The notes beneath the pieces are model-generated. The model saw nothing but the letters and a program-made list of their open reading frames with translations, made no database searches and was not told the origin of the DNA. A stretch of 64,000 nucleotides of DNA from an uncultured Eubacteriales bacterium (GTDB lineage: Bacteria; Bacillota; Clostridia; Christensenellales; Aristaeellaceae), in assembly GCA_902800625.1 (NCBI GenBank), contig CADCFG010000002.1, positions 1 to 64,000 on the forward strand. Direction: 5' to 3'. How positions within the stretch are numbered: position 1 is the stretch's first letter; every line of letters starts with the position of its first letter. Made by a program: the position numbers and the translations under genes. Shown piece after piece: positions 26,145 to 35,387 of the stretch.

Positions 26145-26550
26145 CCCCGATTGTGACGCCCCTGTCGCTCAAATACTGCCTGAGCGCCTCGAAGGACGGG
26201 CCGCTCATGGCGCGGGTGATGGCGTCGGCCTCCTGGCTGGCGGCGTCGGCCTCCACGCCGGATTCCTGCAGCAGCATTCGGAAGAAATCGCAGCGATCCA
26301 GATAGATCCGCGCGCGGCGGCTGCCTTCATCGGAGAGCACCAGCGCCCCGTGCTGCTCCACCAGCACCAGTCCCTCCTGGATCATCTGCTTCACGGCCAC
26401 GCACACGCAGGCCTTGGAGTAGCCCAGGTATCCGGCTACGTCCACCGATCGTACGATGGCCAGCCGACGTCCCAGCACCACAATGGCGCCCAGGTAGCGA
26501 TCCAGCGTGGCGCCGCTGATGACGCGCTGGGGCCTTTCCTTCTTTTCCAT
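26140..26550 (-). CDS. DtxR/MntR-fold regulator lacking the usual metal ligands
   Basis: The 136-residue protein follows the DtxR/MntR layout: winged helix with 'RSVDVAGYLGYSKACVCVAVKQM', wing 'GALVLSDEGSRRA', then the dimerisation helices ending near 'MSGPSF'. No SH3-like C-terminal domain is present, as in MntR. By eye, the MntR ligand positions (Asp8, Glu11, His77, Glu99, Glu102, His103) are occupied here by Arg18, Gly21, Cys87, Asp109, Thr112 and Arg113, so ordinary Fe/Mn sensing looks lost. It starts 11 bases after the AraC-type gene with GAGGAAAG upstream, and is divergent from the FTR1 iron operon. Confidence 0.75.
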   Translation of the reverse strand: MEKKERPQRVISGATLDRYLGAIVVLGRRLAIVRSVDVAGYLGYSKACVCVAVKQMIQEGLVLVEQHGALVLSDEGSRRARIYLDRCDFFRMLLQESGVEADAASQEADAITRAMSGPSFEALRQYLSDRGVTIGA

Positions 26551-26561
26551 GGGTGCTTTCC

Positions 26562-26939
26562 TCAATCGTCGTCCCGGTGGGCGACGCGGTACTCGGTGGG
26601 GGTGCAGCCCACCATCTTCCTGAACACGTGGGAGAAGTGGGCCGAGGACACGAACCCGACTTCCTCGCCGACCTGGCTGATGCTCTGTTCCGAGTCCGTC
26701 AGCATTGTCTTTGCCTTTTCGCAGCGCACATGGTTGTGGTACCACAGCAGCGTGCGGCCCGTGCGCGCCTTGAACACCCGCAGCAGATAGCTGCCGTTTA
26801 CGAACAGCGCGTCGGACATGGCCTGCAGCGAGAACTTCTCCGCGCTGTGCGCCTCGATATAGGCCTCGGCCGCCTCGGCCAATGCCTTGCCGGCGTCTCC
26901 GCGGCCGGATGTGGCCCGGTTCAGCTTGGCGTCGGTCAT
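26562..26939 (-). CDS. AraC-family transcriptional regulator (HTH domain only)
   Basis: The 125-residue protein is little more than the double helix-turn-helix of AraC/XylS proteins: 'FSLQAMSDALFVNGSYLLRVFK' for the first and 'SISQVGEEVGFVSSAHFSHVFRK' plus 'GCTPTEYR' for the second. No ligand-binding domain is attached. The ATG at 26939 is preferred because AGGTGG lies 6 bases upstream; the earlier start at 26960 has none. It is cotranscribed with the DtxR-fold gene and divergent from the FTR1 operon, so control of iron uptake is the likely job. Confidence 0.85.
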   Translation of the reverse strand: MTDAKLNRATSGRGDAGKALAEAAEAYIEAHSAEKFSLQAMSDALFVNGSYLLRVFKARTGRTLLWYHNHVRCEKAKTMLTDSEQSISQVGEEVGFVSSAHFSHVFRKMVGCTPTEYRVAHRDDD

Positions 26940-26961
26940 ATATGCCCACCTGCCGATCATA

Positions 26962-27137
26962 TTAGTTTATCATTACTAATATATGTTAGCATATAATAAC
27001 TATTTGCGCCAGTCCTATCGTGTAAAAAGTCAATAACAGACAAGCGCAGCTGTTCAACAAGTCAATATCAGAATAGCACACCGGGTTAGATTATGCTAAA
27101 ATAGGTTCGCAGATTAGGAAGAACTAACATATGTTAA
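26962..27137. promoter_or_regulatory. Operator-like palindromes between regulators and iron operon
   Basis: The 270-base divergent region 26940-27209 contains two copies of a CTAAYATATGTTAR palindrome: 26976-26989 (ctaatatatgttag) and 27124-27137 (ctaacatatgttaa). Similar TTAG...CTAA arms occur at 26962-26979 and 27086-27099. One copy sits near each gene start. They are good candidates for the DtxR-fold or AraC-type regulator; which binds is unknown. Confidence 0.55.
27027..27072. repeat. Direct repeats 32 bases apart, AraC-type site candidate
   Basis: aagtcaataacaga (27027-27040) and aagtcaatatcaga (27059-27072) match at 13 of 14 bases. The spacing is three helical turns, which suits a dimer of an AraC-type regulator upstream of the FTR1 operon. 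Confidence 0.45.
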
Positions 27138-27209
27138 GATTGGTTAACGATTACGCCCTGATCCGCGCCCCGCGGCAAAATACGGCGGGGATGGAAAGGA
27201 AGTCTTTGT

Positions 27210-28964
27210 ATGAATATGACGAGATTCGCCCGGCTGGCGCTGGTCGCCGCGCTGGCGATGCTGCTGCTGATCCAGTGCGTGCCCGTGATGGCGGAGTCCG
27301 CGGGGGATACCCGCTGGGCGGACGCCTCCGACCAGATCGACAAGTTCCTGGACACGGCCTTTGAGGACTACCTGGCCGGGGACGCCGCTTCCGCTTACCA
27401 AAACGTGAGCGACGCCTACTTCCGGGTCTACGAGACCACCGGCTTTGAACGCCAGACGATGACCTACATCTCCGGCAACCGCAAGAACGCCGTGGAGATG
27501 CAGTTTTCCGCCTGCAAGAGCGCGGTCAAGAAGGAGAACACCGACCCCGAGACCATCACCTCCGTGCGCAGCGCGCTGGTGAAGCTGAAGACCATGATCC
27601 GCGACGACGGCAACACCCTGGCTGGCAAGCAGGGCGGCGTCACCAGTGAAAACAAGTGGTACAAGGCGGGGGAGATGGTGGACGCCGACCCCTATCCCGA
27701 GTACTCCGCCGATCCCAACGCCGCCATGAAGTACGAAAGCTGGTACGAGGTGGCGGTGCTGACACAGGAGCTGCTGGACACCGCGTTCCAGGGCTATCTG
27801 GACAAGGATTTCGAGGCTGCCGTGGACAACCTGCAGACCGCCTACTACACCGTCTACGAGGAGTCCGGGCTGGACCACAAGATCTACACCGACCTGTCCC
27901 TGGAGGACAGGCTTGAGGTGGAAAACTCCTTCAGCGCCATGCTGTCCATGGCCAAGAAGGGGGACGAGAACTACTCCATCACCAAGTACCGCAAGCGCAA
28001 CAACGGCATCGAGCAGATGCTGTTCAAGAAGGCCAAGAAGATCGACGAGCAGGAGGCCGAAGCCAAGGCCGCCGCGAATCCCGAGGCCGCCGAGACCGAT
28101 GAGGACGAAGTGGAGGCCGCCGAGTCCGACCCGCGGCTGCTCACCTTCCTGGGCGCCTTCGGCATCATCGTGCGCGAGGGCCTGGAGGCCATCCTGGTCA
28201 TCGCCGCCATCATCGCCTATCTCACCAAGAGCGGCAACGGCAAGAGCCTGAAGAACGTGTACATCGGCGCCATCGCCGGTATCGCCGCCTCCTTCGCCGC
28301 CGCGGCCGTACTGGCCTGGGCCAAGAGCGCCTTTGCCAGCGCTGGTCTTGCGCAGGAGGTCATCGAGGGCATCACCGCCCTGATCGCCGTGTGCGTGCTG
28401 TTCTACGTGTCCAACTGGATGATCTCCAAGGCCGAGGCAGCCTCCTGGAGCCGCTACATCGACAACAAGGTGCAGTCCTCCGTGGAGCAGGGCAGCGCGT
28501 TCGCACTGGCGTTCACCGCGTTCCTGTCGGTGTTCCGCGAGGGCGCCGAGGTGGTGCTGTTCTACCAGCCGATGCTCTCCGAGGGCAACCCGGGCATGGT
28601 CTGGGCTGGCTTCGGCGCGGGCTGCGTGCTGCTGGTGTTCGTCTACCTGGCCATCACCAAGCTGTCCATCAAGCTGCCGATCAAGGTGTTCTTCACCGCC
28701 ACGTCCATCCTGATGGCTGTGATGTGCGTGTCCTTCCTGGGCAGCGGCATCAAGGAGCTGGCCGAGGGCAACGTGTTCGACCTGACGCTGAACGTGCCGG
28801 GCATCCCGGAGAACGACGTGATCCAGATCTTCGGCATCTATCCGTGGCTTGAGACGCTGGTGCCCCAGCTGATCCTTTCCATCGTGCTGCTGGTGACGTT
28901 CATGATCGCCCATTACCGCGGCAAGATCGACGCCCTCAAGGCGCAGTACGCTTCAAAAAAGTAG
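27210..28964 (+). CDS. FTR1-family iron permease with extracytoplasmic N-terminal domain
   Basis: The 584-residue protein has a signal peptide, then about 280 extracytoplasmic residues made of two related helical repeats ('DKFLDTAFEDYLAGD...' and 'QELLDTAFQGYLDKD...'), then the seven-helix FTR1/EfeU membrane domain. The two iron-binding REGxE motifs are 'VREGLEAIL' (about 320) and 'FREGAEVVL' (about 443). FTR1 proteins import Fe(III) after oxidation or from a periplasmic carrier. It leads an operon with a P19-like protein, DUF2318 and ABC genes, matching the Campylobacter P19 iron system. AAAGGAAG precedes the ATG. Confidence 0.92.
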   Translation: MNMTRFARLALVAALAMLLLIQCVPVMAESAGDTRWADASDQIDKFLDTAFEDYLAGDAASAYQNVSDAYFRVYETTGFERQTMTYISGNRKNAVEMQFSACKSAVKKENTDPETITSVRSALVKLKTMIRDDGNTLAGKQGGVTSENKWYKAGEMVDADPYPEYSADPNAAMKYESWYEVAVLTQELLDTAFQGYLDKDFEAAVDNLQTAYYTVYEESGLDHKIYTDLSLEDRLEVENSFSAMLSMAKKGDENYSITKYRKRNNGIEQMLFKKAKKIDEQEAEAKAAANPEAAETDEDEVEAAESDPRLLTFLGAFGIIVREGLEAILVIAAIIAYLTKSGNGKSLKNVYIGAIAGIAASFAAAAVLAWAKSAFASAGLAQEVIEGITALIAVCVLFYVSNWMISKAEAASWSRYIDNKVQSSVEQGSAFALAFTAFLSVFREGAEVVLFYQPMLSEGNPGMVWAGFGAGCVLLVFVYLAITKLSIKLPIKVFFTATSILMAVMCVSFLGSGIKELAEGNVFDLTLNVPGIPENDVIQIFGIYPWLETLVPQLILSIVLLVTFMIAHYRGKIDALKAQYASKK

Positions 28965-29069
28965 GAATGAGGAATTAGGAATGAGGAATTAGGAATTAGG
29001 AATTGATACGGCATCACAGCTTGATCAGTCACTTTTCATTCCTCATTCCTCACTCCTCATTCCTCATTG
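28964..29069. repeat. GGAATTA-rich inverted repeat element
   Basis: Tandem 7-base units (gaggaat/taggaat) at 28964-29004 are mirrored by attcctc units at 29037-29068 around a unique centre, so RNA would form a long imperfect hairpin. It begins at the FTR1 stop codon. Related elements lie at 32508-32618 and 34852-34953. Confidence 0.75.
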
Positions 29070-29153
29070 ACATTGGTTCTCCATGCGGCGCTGCCCCGCG
29101 CGGCCGCCGCGTTGAAGATACAAACAACAACACACATTAGGAGGATTTGCAAC

Positions 29154-29705
29154 ATGAAGAAGTTTCTTGCTCTGCTGATGGCCGCTCTGATGCTGCTGAG
29201 CGTTTCCGCCCTGGCTCTGGCCGAGGACGAGGCTGGTTTCGACGAGTTCGACCTGGGCGTCGAGGGTGAGCAGACCGTTGGTTTCCTGACCATGAGCATG
29301 GTTTATTTCCAGCCCGTGGACATGGCTCCCACCGACCTGGCCACTCCCAAGGAGGGCTCTGACCTGCACATCGAAGTGGACCTGACCGCCGAGGAGAACG
29401 AGTATGGCTTCAACAAGGGCGAGTGGGTTCCCTACCTGACCATCGACTACGTCGTCCTGGATGCCGAGGGCAACCAGATCGCCGACGGCACCATGATGCC
29501 CATGAACGCCTCCGACGGCCAGCACTACGGCAACAACATCGCTCTGCCCGAGGGCGAGGGCTATTCCGTGAAGCTGTCCATCAAGAACCCCGGCGAGAAC
29601 GGCATGCTGCTGCACACCGACGAGACTGGCCCCGAGGCCGACGCCTGGTGGGACGAGCCCATCGAAGCGACCTGGACTGGCTGGGACTTCGTCAAGCAGT
29701 GGTAA
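29154..29705 (+). CDS. P19/Tp34-like extracytoplasmic iron-binding protein
   Basis: The 183-residue protein has a signal peptide (cleavage near 'ALA-ED') and then the Fe2+ transport P19/Tp34 fold: a 'VGFLTMSMVYF' strand with Met residues, 'DLHIEVDLTA', 'GFNKGEWVPYLTI', 'MPMNASDGQHYGNNI' with the conserved Met and His, and an immunoglobulin-like end. P19 proteins bind copper and iron as dimers and deliver iron to FTR1. It is second in the operon and has AGGAGG 8 bases upstream. ATG 29154 is chosen over an in-frame extension because of this site and the signal peptide. Confidence 0.9.
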   Translation: MKKFLALLMAALMLLSVSALALAEDEAGFDEFDLGVEGEQTVGFLTMSMVYFQPVDMAPTDLATPKEGSDLHIEVDLTAEENEYGFNKGEWVPYLTIDYVVLDAEGNQIADGTMMPMNASDGQHYGNNIALPEGEGYSVKLSIKNPGENGMLLHTDETGPEADAWWDEPIEATWTGWDFVKQW

Positions 29706-29727
29706 TCTGACCACAGCGATCCATTAT

Positions 29728-29807
29728 GCCGGCGCGGCCTTCCGCGCCGGCCAAACCCAAAAACCATGACTGCTGATGCGCGATCCGCGGGGGATGCGCA
29801 TCAGCAG
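29728..29807 (+). promoter_or_regulatory. Two GC-rich hairpins between P19-like and DUF2318 genes
   Basis: Stems GCCGGCGCGG/CCGCGCCGGC (29728-29737, 29742-29751) and CTGCTGATGCGC/GCGCATCAGCAG (29770-29781, 29796-29807). Neither is followed by a T-run, so partial termination or protection of the upstream P19 mRNA is more likely than full termination. Confidence 0.5.
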
Positions 29808-29897
29808 TAGGTATGTTCAGGAACAATGTGAAGCGCGCGTTAACTTGTGTTAACTGTTGTATCGCGCCTTCCTTGAATACATCCGGGAGGCATGAAA

Positions 29898-31187
29898 ATG
29901 CTCAAATATCTCTGGACGGTAACCCAGGACCTGTTCTCCACGGTGACGCTGGTCACGCTGATCTATGCCGTGCTGGACCGCCTGTACGGAAAGTACGGAC
30001 GGCGGTTCCACATCGCAGGCGTGTGCGTCTCCCTCGCCGCCTCCGCGGCCTTTTCCGTGGCCAAGGCCACGACGAATAAAATCATCTCCAGCCACTGGAA
30101 CCACTATACCTTTGGCTTCATCATCGGCTTCTCACTGGCGTTCATGGTGCTGCTTCTGATCTTCGGTCGGCGGGAAAAATCCGCGCCGGGCGTGGGCGGC
30201 ACGCTGGTGTGCGTCGCCGGAGCTGGCCTTGCCGCCGCGATGATCTTTCTTCGCCTGCCCAACGTGGCGCTCTATCTCACCAGCTTCAACACCATGGGCG
30301 TGGGCGTGCTGTCCACCAATTACATGATCCGCCTGGTAGGCTGGCTGCTGGCGCTCATACTCCTCGTCGTCTATTCGCGCATGCTCTATCGCTGCGCTGA
30401 ACATATCCGGCCCTACGGCGCCGGCATGGCGCTCACCTGGGCGGGCGTATTCATCTACGGTTTCTACAGCGTCTGCCGCTTCTTCGCCCCGTGGATCACC
30501 CGGGCCAAGTGGCTGCACTGGCCCATCAAATACGACAAGGCCGTCCACGGCTTTGTGGGCGACCTGGTGATGCTGTCGGCGAACTATCCGCTGTTGTTCA
30601 TATTTTCGATCTTCGCCCTGGCAGTGATCTGTTTTGTGGCCTGCTTCATCCAGAACACCCGGGTCACCGAGCCCTGGTTCAACCCCGCCCAGCACCGCAA
30701 GCTGCGGGCGAAGAACCGCTCCTATCGGCGCATGGCCTGCGTGGCGCTGGCTTGCATGGTGGTGTTCGGCCTGTCGCTGACGATTGTCAAGGAATACGAC
30801 ACCCGGGAGATCGAGCTCTCCGCGCCGGAGACCTACACCGTGGAGGGCGACAAGATCTATGTAGCCATGGAGGACGTGAACGACTTCCACCTCCACCGCT
30901 TCGAGTATCGCACGGAGAACAACGTCGACGTGCGCTGGATCGTGGTGCGCAAGCCCAATTCCGCCGCCTACGGCGTGGGTCTGGATGCCTGCGAGGTCTG
31001 CGGCAACGCGGGCTACTACGAGCGCAACGGCCAGGTGGTCTGCCGCCGCTGCGACGTCATCATGAATACCAACACCATCGGCTTCAAGGGCGGCTGCAAC
31101 CCCATCCCGCTGAAATACGAGGTGGAGGACGGCAGGCTGATGTTCAAATTGGAGGACATCCTCGCCGGCGAGCGGGAGTTCAAATAA
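29898..31187 (+). CDS. Membrane protein with C-terminal DUF2318 domain
   Basis: The 429-residue protein has about eight membrane helices in the first 300 residues and an extracytoplasmic C-terminal DUF2318 domain with 'LDACEVCGNAGYY', 'VVCRRCDVIMN' and 'FKGGCNP'. These Cys pairs and the final Cys are conserved and proposed to hold iron or an iron-sulphur centre. DUF2318 proteins are a standard part of P19-FTR1 iron operons (Cj1660 in Campylobacter). ATG 29898 is preferred because GGGAGG lies 7 bases upstream; the ATG at 29892 is too close. It is followed 16 bases later by the first ABC permease. Confidence 0.88.
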   Translation: MLKYLWTVTQDLFSTVTLVTLIYAVLDRLYGKYGRRFHIAGVCVSLAASAAFSVAKATTNKIISSHWNHYTFGFIIGFSLAFMVLLLIFGRREKSAPGVGGTLVCVAGAGLAAAMIFLRLPNVALYLTSFNTMGVGVLSTNYMIRLVGWLLALILLVVYSRMLYRCAEHIRPYGAGMALTWAGVFIYGFYSVCRFFAPWITRAKWLHWPIKYDKAVHGFVGDLVMLSANYPLLFIFSIFALAVICFVACFIQNTRVTEPWFNPAQHRKLRAKNRSYRRMACVALACMVVFGLSLTIVKEYDTREIELSAPETYTVEGDKIYVAMEDVNDFHLHRFEYRTENNVDVRWIVVRKPNSAAYGVGLDACEVCGNAGYYERNGQVVCRRCDVIMNTNTIGFKGGCNPIPLKYEVEDGRLMFKLEDILAGEREFK

Positions 31188-31203
31188 GGAAGGAGCGGAC
31201 ACT

Positions 31204-32502
31204 ATGTTATTCAGAATGATTCGCGGCGTGCTGCTCCACCAGAAGAGCAAGATGCTGCTGATCGCCGTCACCATCGCCCTGGGCGCGTCCCTGGCCACGG
31301 GCATGCTGAACGTGGTGATGGGCGTGGAGGAAAAGGTGAACAAGGAGCTGAAGAACTACGGCGCCAACATCACCGTGAAGTCCAAGGACGCCTCGCTGCT
31401 CACCGCCATCTACGAGGTGGGCGAGGGGGACGAGGCGCTGAACGACGCCTACCTGAAGGAGGACGAGCTGGGCAAGCTCAAGACCATCTTCTGGGCCTTC
31501 AACATCGTGGACTTCACCCCGTTCCTCAACGCGCAGGCGACGCTGCCCGACGGAACGGAGGCCCAGGTGTTTGGAACCTGGTTCAACCACCACCTGTCCC
31601 TGCCCACCGGCGAGGAAATGGACGCCGGCGTGGCGGGCATGCGCTCGTGGTGGGAGATCACCGACGGCCGCTGGCTGAACGAGGCGGACGAAAATGCCGA
31701 CAACGAGATCATGGTCGGCGCGGTGCTGGCCGAGGAAAAGCGCTGGACGGTGGGGGAGACCGTGGCGCTGACCACCTCCCAGGGCAAGCTGGACGCCGAG
31801 ATCGTGGGCATCTACGACGCCGGCGGCGACGAGGACAGCCAGATCTTCGCCACGCTGGACGCGGTGCAGGCGCTCACCGACCGGGAGGGCAAGGTGAACT
31901 CCATCGAGGTGTCCGCCCTGACTACCCCGGACAACGACCTGGCCCGCCGCGCTGCCAAGAACCCCTCGGCGCTGAACAGCCACGACTACGAGACCTGGTA
32001 CTGCACGGCTTACGTCAGCGCCATCTGCTATCAGATCCAGGAAGCCATCACAGGCTCCGTGGCCAACGCCGTGCGCCAGGTGGCCGAGAGCGAGGGCACC
32101 GTGCTGGACAAGACGAAGCTGCTGATGATCCTGATCACGGCCCTGAGCCTGATCGGCTCAGCGCTGGGCATCTCCAACCTGGTCACCGCCTCCGTCATGG
32201 AGCGCTCCAAGGAGATCGGCCTGCTGAAAGCCATCGGCGCCAAGGACCGGTCCATCACCGGCGTGGTGATGACGGAGATATTGATCACGGCGCTGTTCGG
32301 CCTGGCCGTGGGCTACTTCATGGGCCTGGGCTTTGCCCAGCTGATCGGCCACAGCGTGTTCGGCTCGGCCATCGATATGAACCCGAAGGTGATCCCCATC
32401 GTGGCGGGGCTGATCGCGCTGGTGACCATCGCCGGCAGCCTGCCCGCCATCCGCATGGTGCTGCGGCTGAAACCCGCGGAAGTGCTGCACGGGGGACAGT
32501 GA
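31204..32502 (+). CDS. ABC transporter permease, FtsX/MacB type (first of the iron operon)
   Basis: The 432-residue protein has one N-terminal membrane helix, a MacB-like extracytoplasmic domain of about 250 residues ('GANITVKSKDA', 'VGAVLAEE'), and three C-terminal helices with the FtsX core 'ERSKEIGLLKAIGAKDRSI'. Its position matches Cj1661/Cj1662 of the P19 operon. MacB-type transporters do mechanical work across the membrane instead of moving small substrates, so it may help iron release or transfer. AAGGAG precedes the ATG. Confidence 0.88.
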   Translation: MLFRMIRGVLLHQKSKMLLIAVTIALGASLATGMLNVVMGVEEKVNKELKNYGANITVKSKDASLLTAIYEVGEGDEALNDAYLKEDELGKLKTIFWAFNIVDFTPFLNAQATLPDGTEAQVFGTWFNHHLSLPTGEEMDAGVAGMRSWWEITDGRWLNEADENADNEIMVGAVLAEEKRWTVGETVALTTSQGKLDAEIVGIYDAGGDEDSQIFATLDAVQALTDREGKVNSIEVSALTTPDNDLARRAAKNPSALNSHDYETWYCTAYVSAICYQIQEAITGSVANAVRQVAESEGTVLDKTKLLMILITALSLIGSALGISNLVTASVMERSKEIGLLKAIGAKDRSITGVVMTEILITALFGLAVGYFMGLGFAQLIGHSVFGSAIDMNPKVIPIVAGLIALVTIAGSLPAIRMVLRLKPAEVLHGGQ

Positions 32503-32507
32503 TTTTA

Positions 32508-32618
32508 AATGAGGAATTAGGAATTAGGAATGAGAAATCAAGAATGCTGTTTTCAATGAATCAAATCCGTCAGGATTTGCACCATAATTCCTCATCCCTC
32601 ATTCCTGATTCCTGATTG
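32508..32618. repeat. GGAATTA-rich inverted repeat element
   Basis: gaggaattag/gaattaggaatgag units (32510-32533) are mirrored by aattcctcatccctcattcctgattcctgatt (32586-32617) around a unique centre. It begins just after the first permease stop codon. Confidence 0.7.
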
Positions 32619-32650
32619 GTATCCGTTTATCCTTCCTATGGAGGTATAAC

Positions 32651-34177
32651 ATGACTAAAAGACGTATGTTTTTGCGGATGATCACCGCGTCGCTGCTCAG
32701 GCGGCGCTCCCGCATGCTCATCGCGCTGCTGTCCATCGGCATCGGCGCGACGATCCTGGCGGGCATGGTGACGATATACTACGACGTGCCACGGCAGATG
32801 CGCTCGCAGATGCGCTCCTACGGCGCGAATATGCTGCTGATGCCGGACGAGGGCGAGACGCTGACGACGGAGAAGCTGGACGGCGTGCTGGCCCTGCTCC
32901 CGGAGGAGGCCCTGGTGGGCGCCACACCCTATCGATATGTGCGCCTGGACATGACCTCCCGCCAGCAGTCCTTTACCTCGGCGGGCACGGATTTTGAACA
33001 GGTCAAGAAGACCAGCCCTTATTTCAGCGTGGACGGCCGCTATCCAGAGGGCACGAGAGAGGTGCTGGTGGGCAAGGAGATCGCCGAGACCATCGGCGTG
33101 AAGGAGGGCTCCACCATGGAGCTGACCTACCAGCCCAGCGTTTCGAGTGCCTCCGGCGAGGCCTCGGCGGACTGGATCCCCGGCGCGAAGCTCTCCGGCA
33201 GCGCCGAGGGCTGGAGCGGCGGCACGATGACCGTCACGGCCACCCTGGGCGAGGACGGCGCCATCGCGGAGATCGCCGTGGACGCCTCTACCCAGACCGA
33301 GGAATTCGGCGGCCGCACCCAGACGGACCAGGCGTTCCTTTCCCAGTTCATCGGCAGGAAGCTGCCGCTGCGGCTGAACCCGGACGCGGACGAGATGGTG
33401 GGCGCGGGGGTTGCCTCCGCCAAGAACTCCGCCCCCGAGGGCAGCGACCAGGTGGACGCCCTGTCCGGCGCGACGGTGTCCTCCGCGGCCATCGTGAACG
33501 CGCTGAATTCCGCGCGCAATGCCGACGCCACCGCCAAGCCCAACACGGTCAAGTACACCGTCACGGGCATACTGGTCACCGGCGGCGAGGAGGAGGGCTA
33601 TGTGTTCATGTCCCTCGGGGACATGCAGAGCCTGACCGGCGAGGACAAGCTGGACGTGGCGGAGCTGTCCGTCTCCGCCGAGGAGGAGCAGCTGAACGCC
33701 TATGCCGAGCAGATCGGCCAGAGCGGCCAGGGTGTCAAGGCGCGGCTGGTGAAGCGCGTCACGAAGTCGGAGACGGCGGTGTTGGGCAAGCTCCAGGCGC
33801 TGGTGTTCCTGGTGACGGTGGTCGTGCTGCTGCTGACCATGATCTGCGTGTCCACCACGATGATGGCGGTGGTCTCCGAGCGCCGGCGGGAGATCGGCCT
33901 GCGCAAGGCCCTGGGCGCGTCGGACAACTCCATCCGGGTGGAATTCCTGGGCGAGGGCGTGTTCCTGGGCATCCTGGGCGGCGTGCTGGGCGCGCTGCTG
34001 GGCTTCGTGTTCGCCCAGGTGGTCAGCGTGAACGTGTTTGGTTCCTCCATCACGTTCCAGCCTCTGCTGCTGCCCGCGGCGGTGATCGTCTCCGTGCTGA
34101 TCGCCGCGGCCAGCTGTCTGATGCCCATCAAGCGGGCCGTGGCCATCGACCCCGCCCTGGTACTGAAAGGAGAATGA
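32651..34177 (+). CDS. ABC permease, FtsX/MacB type, with embedded FMN-binding domain
   Basis: The 508-residue protein has the same permease layout as its neighbour, ending in 'ERRREIGLRKALGASDNSI' between C-terminal helices. Its extracytoplasmic domain contains an extra 100 residues or so (about 190-290) matching FMN_bind: a 'TMTVTATLGEDGAIAEI' strand pair, 'QFIGRKL', and the flavinylation motif 'DALSGATVSS' with acceptor Thr275. ApbE enzymes attach FMN to this Thr by a phosphodiester bond, and an apbE gene is at 41465. This suggests a flavin electron carrier built into a transporter. GGAGG lies 7 bases before the ATG. Confidence 0.85.
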   Translation: MTKRRMFLRMITASLLRRRSRMLIALLSIGIGATILAGMVTIYYDVPRQMRSQMRSYGANMLLMPDEGETLTTEKLDGVLALLPEEALVGATPYRYVRLDMTSRQQSFTSAGTDFEQVKKTSPYFSVDGRYPEGTREVLVGKEIAETIGVKEGSTMELTYQPSVSSASGEASADWIPGAKLSGSAEGWSGGTMTVTATLGEDGAIAEIAVDASTQTEEFGGRTQTDQAFLSQFIGRKLPLRLNPDADEMVGAGVASAKNSAPEGSDQVDALSGATVSSAAIVNALNSARNADATAKPNTVKYTVTGILVTGGEEEGYVFMSLGDMQSLTGEDKLDVAELSVSAEEEQLNAYAEQIGQSGQGVKARLVKRVTKSETAVLGKLQALVFLVTVVVLLLTMICVSTTMMAVVSERRREIGLRKALGASDNSIRVEFLGEGVFLGILGGVLGALLGFVFAQVVSVNVFGSSITFQPLLLPAAVIVSVLIAAASCLMPIKRAVAIDPALVLKGE

Positions 34178-34180
34178 TGT

Positions 34181-34851
<671 letters not shown>

Positions 34852-34855
<4 letters not shown>

Positions 34856-34953
34856 GGAATAGGAAGCAGGAATAGCCAGGGTTATGTTGGCACGACGCAA
34901 ATGTGCGCGGCAGCCGCACTTTTCCTACTCCCTACTGCCTACTGCCTACTCCC
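34852..34953. repeat. Hairpin element with GGAAT and CTACTGC units
   Basis: Purine-rich units (tagggaataggaagcaggaat, 34853-34873) are mirrored by tcctactccctactgcctactgcctactccc (34922-34953). It overlaps the ATPase stop codon and is a third related element in this operon. Confidence 0.6.
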
Positions 34954-34993
34954 TTGACGTCCCCCACGAATCGGAATCCCCAAGGAGGCATCT

Positions 34994-35383
34994 ATGAAGA
35001 AAACATCTATCCCCGCAATCATTGTTTTGATCCTCGCCCTCGTTATTACCGTCGGCAGCCAGACCTTCCTTGGCGCCTGCGTCCACGAGGACGGCAGCTT
35101 CGGCGCCTGCCACTGGGCCGCGCGGGCGATCCTGGGCGAAGGCGCGCTGCTGGCGGTGCTGGCGGCGCTGGCCCTTGCGCTGAAAAAGGAGAGGAAGGGC
35201 CTGTATTTGGCCATGGCGCCCGCGTCGCTGCTGGGCATGCTGACGCCCGGCACGCTGATTTCCATCTGCGGGATGGACACCATGCGCTGTCGCATGCTGA
35301 TGCGCCCGGCGATGCTGATCCTGTTCGGCGTCGCACTGCTGGTGGCGCTCGTCGGTTGGCTGACGGCGCGGAAAGTGAAGTGA
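34994..35383 (+). CDS. DUF4418 membrane protein
   Basis: The 129-residue protein has four predicted membrane helices and matches DUF4418: 'QTFLGACVHEDGSFGACHWA' after the first helix, and 'TPGTLISICGMDTMRCRMLMRPAM' before the last. Conserved Cys, His and Met residues in the outer loops suggest a metal or redox role. DUF4418 genes are commonly placed next to FtsX-type permease/ATPase pairs, as here. AAGGAGG precedes the ATG. The next gene starts 5 bases after its stop. Confidence 0.85.
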   Translation: MKKTSIPAIIVLILALVITVGSQTFLGACVHEDGSFGACHWAARAILGEGALLAVLAALALALKKERKGLYLAMAPASLLGMLTPGTLISICGMDTMRCRMLMRPAMLILFGVALLVALVGWLTARKVK

Positions 35384-35387
35384 CGGC

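Noticed and set aside
26140..26949. Single 269-codon minus-strand frame spanning two regulators
   Set aside because: Only its last 136 codons make a DtxR-fold protein; the first half is the out-of-frame shadow of the AraC-type gene.
28964..29069. GGAATTA tandem units as a CRISPR array
   Set aside because: Units are 6-8 bases without unique spacers and form an inverted repeat, and no cas gene is near.
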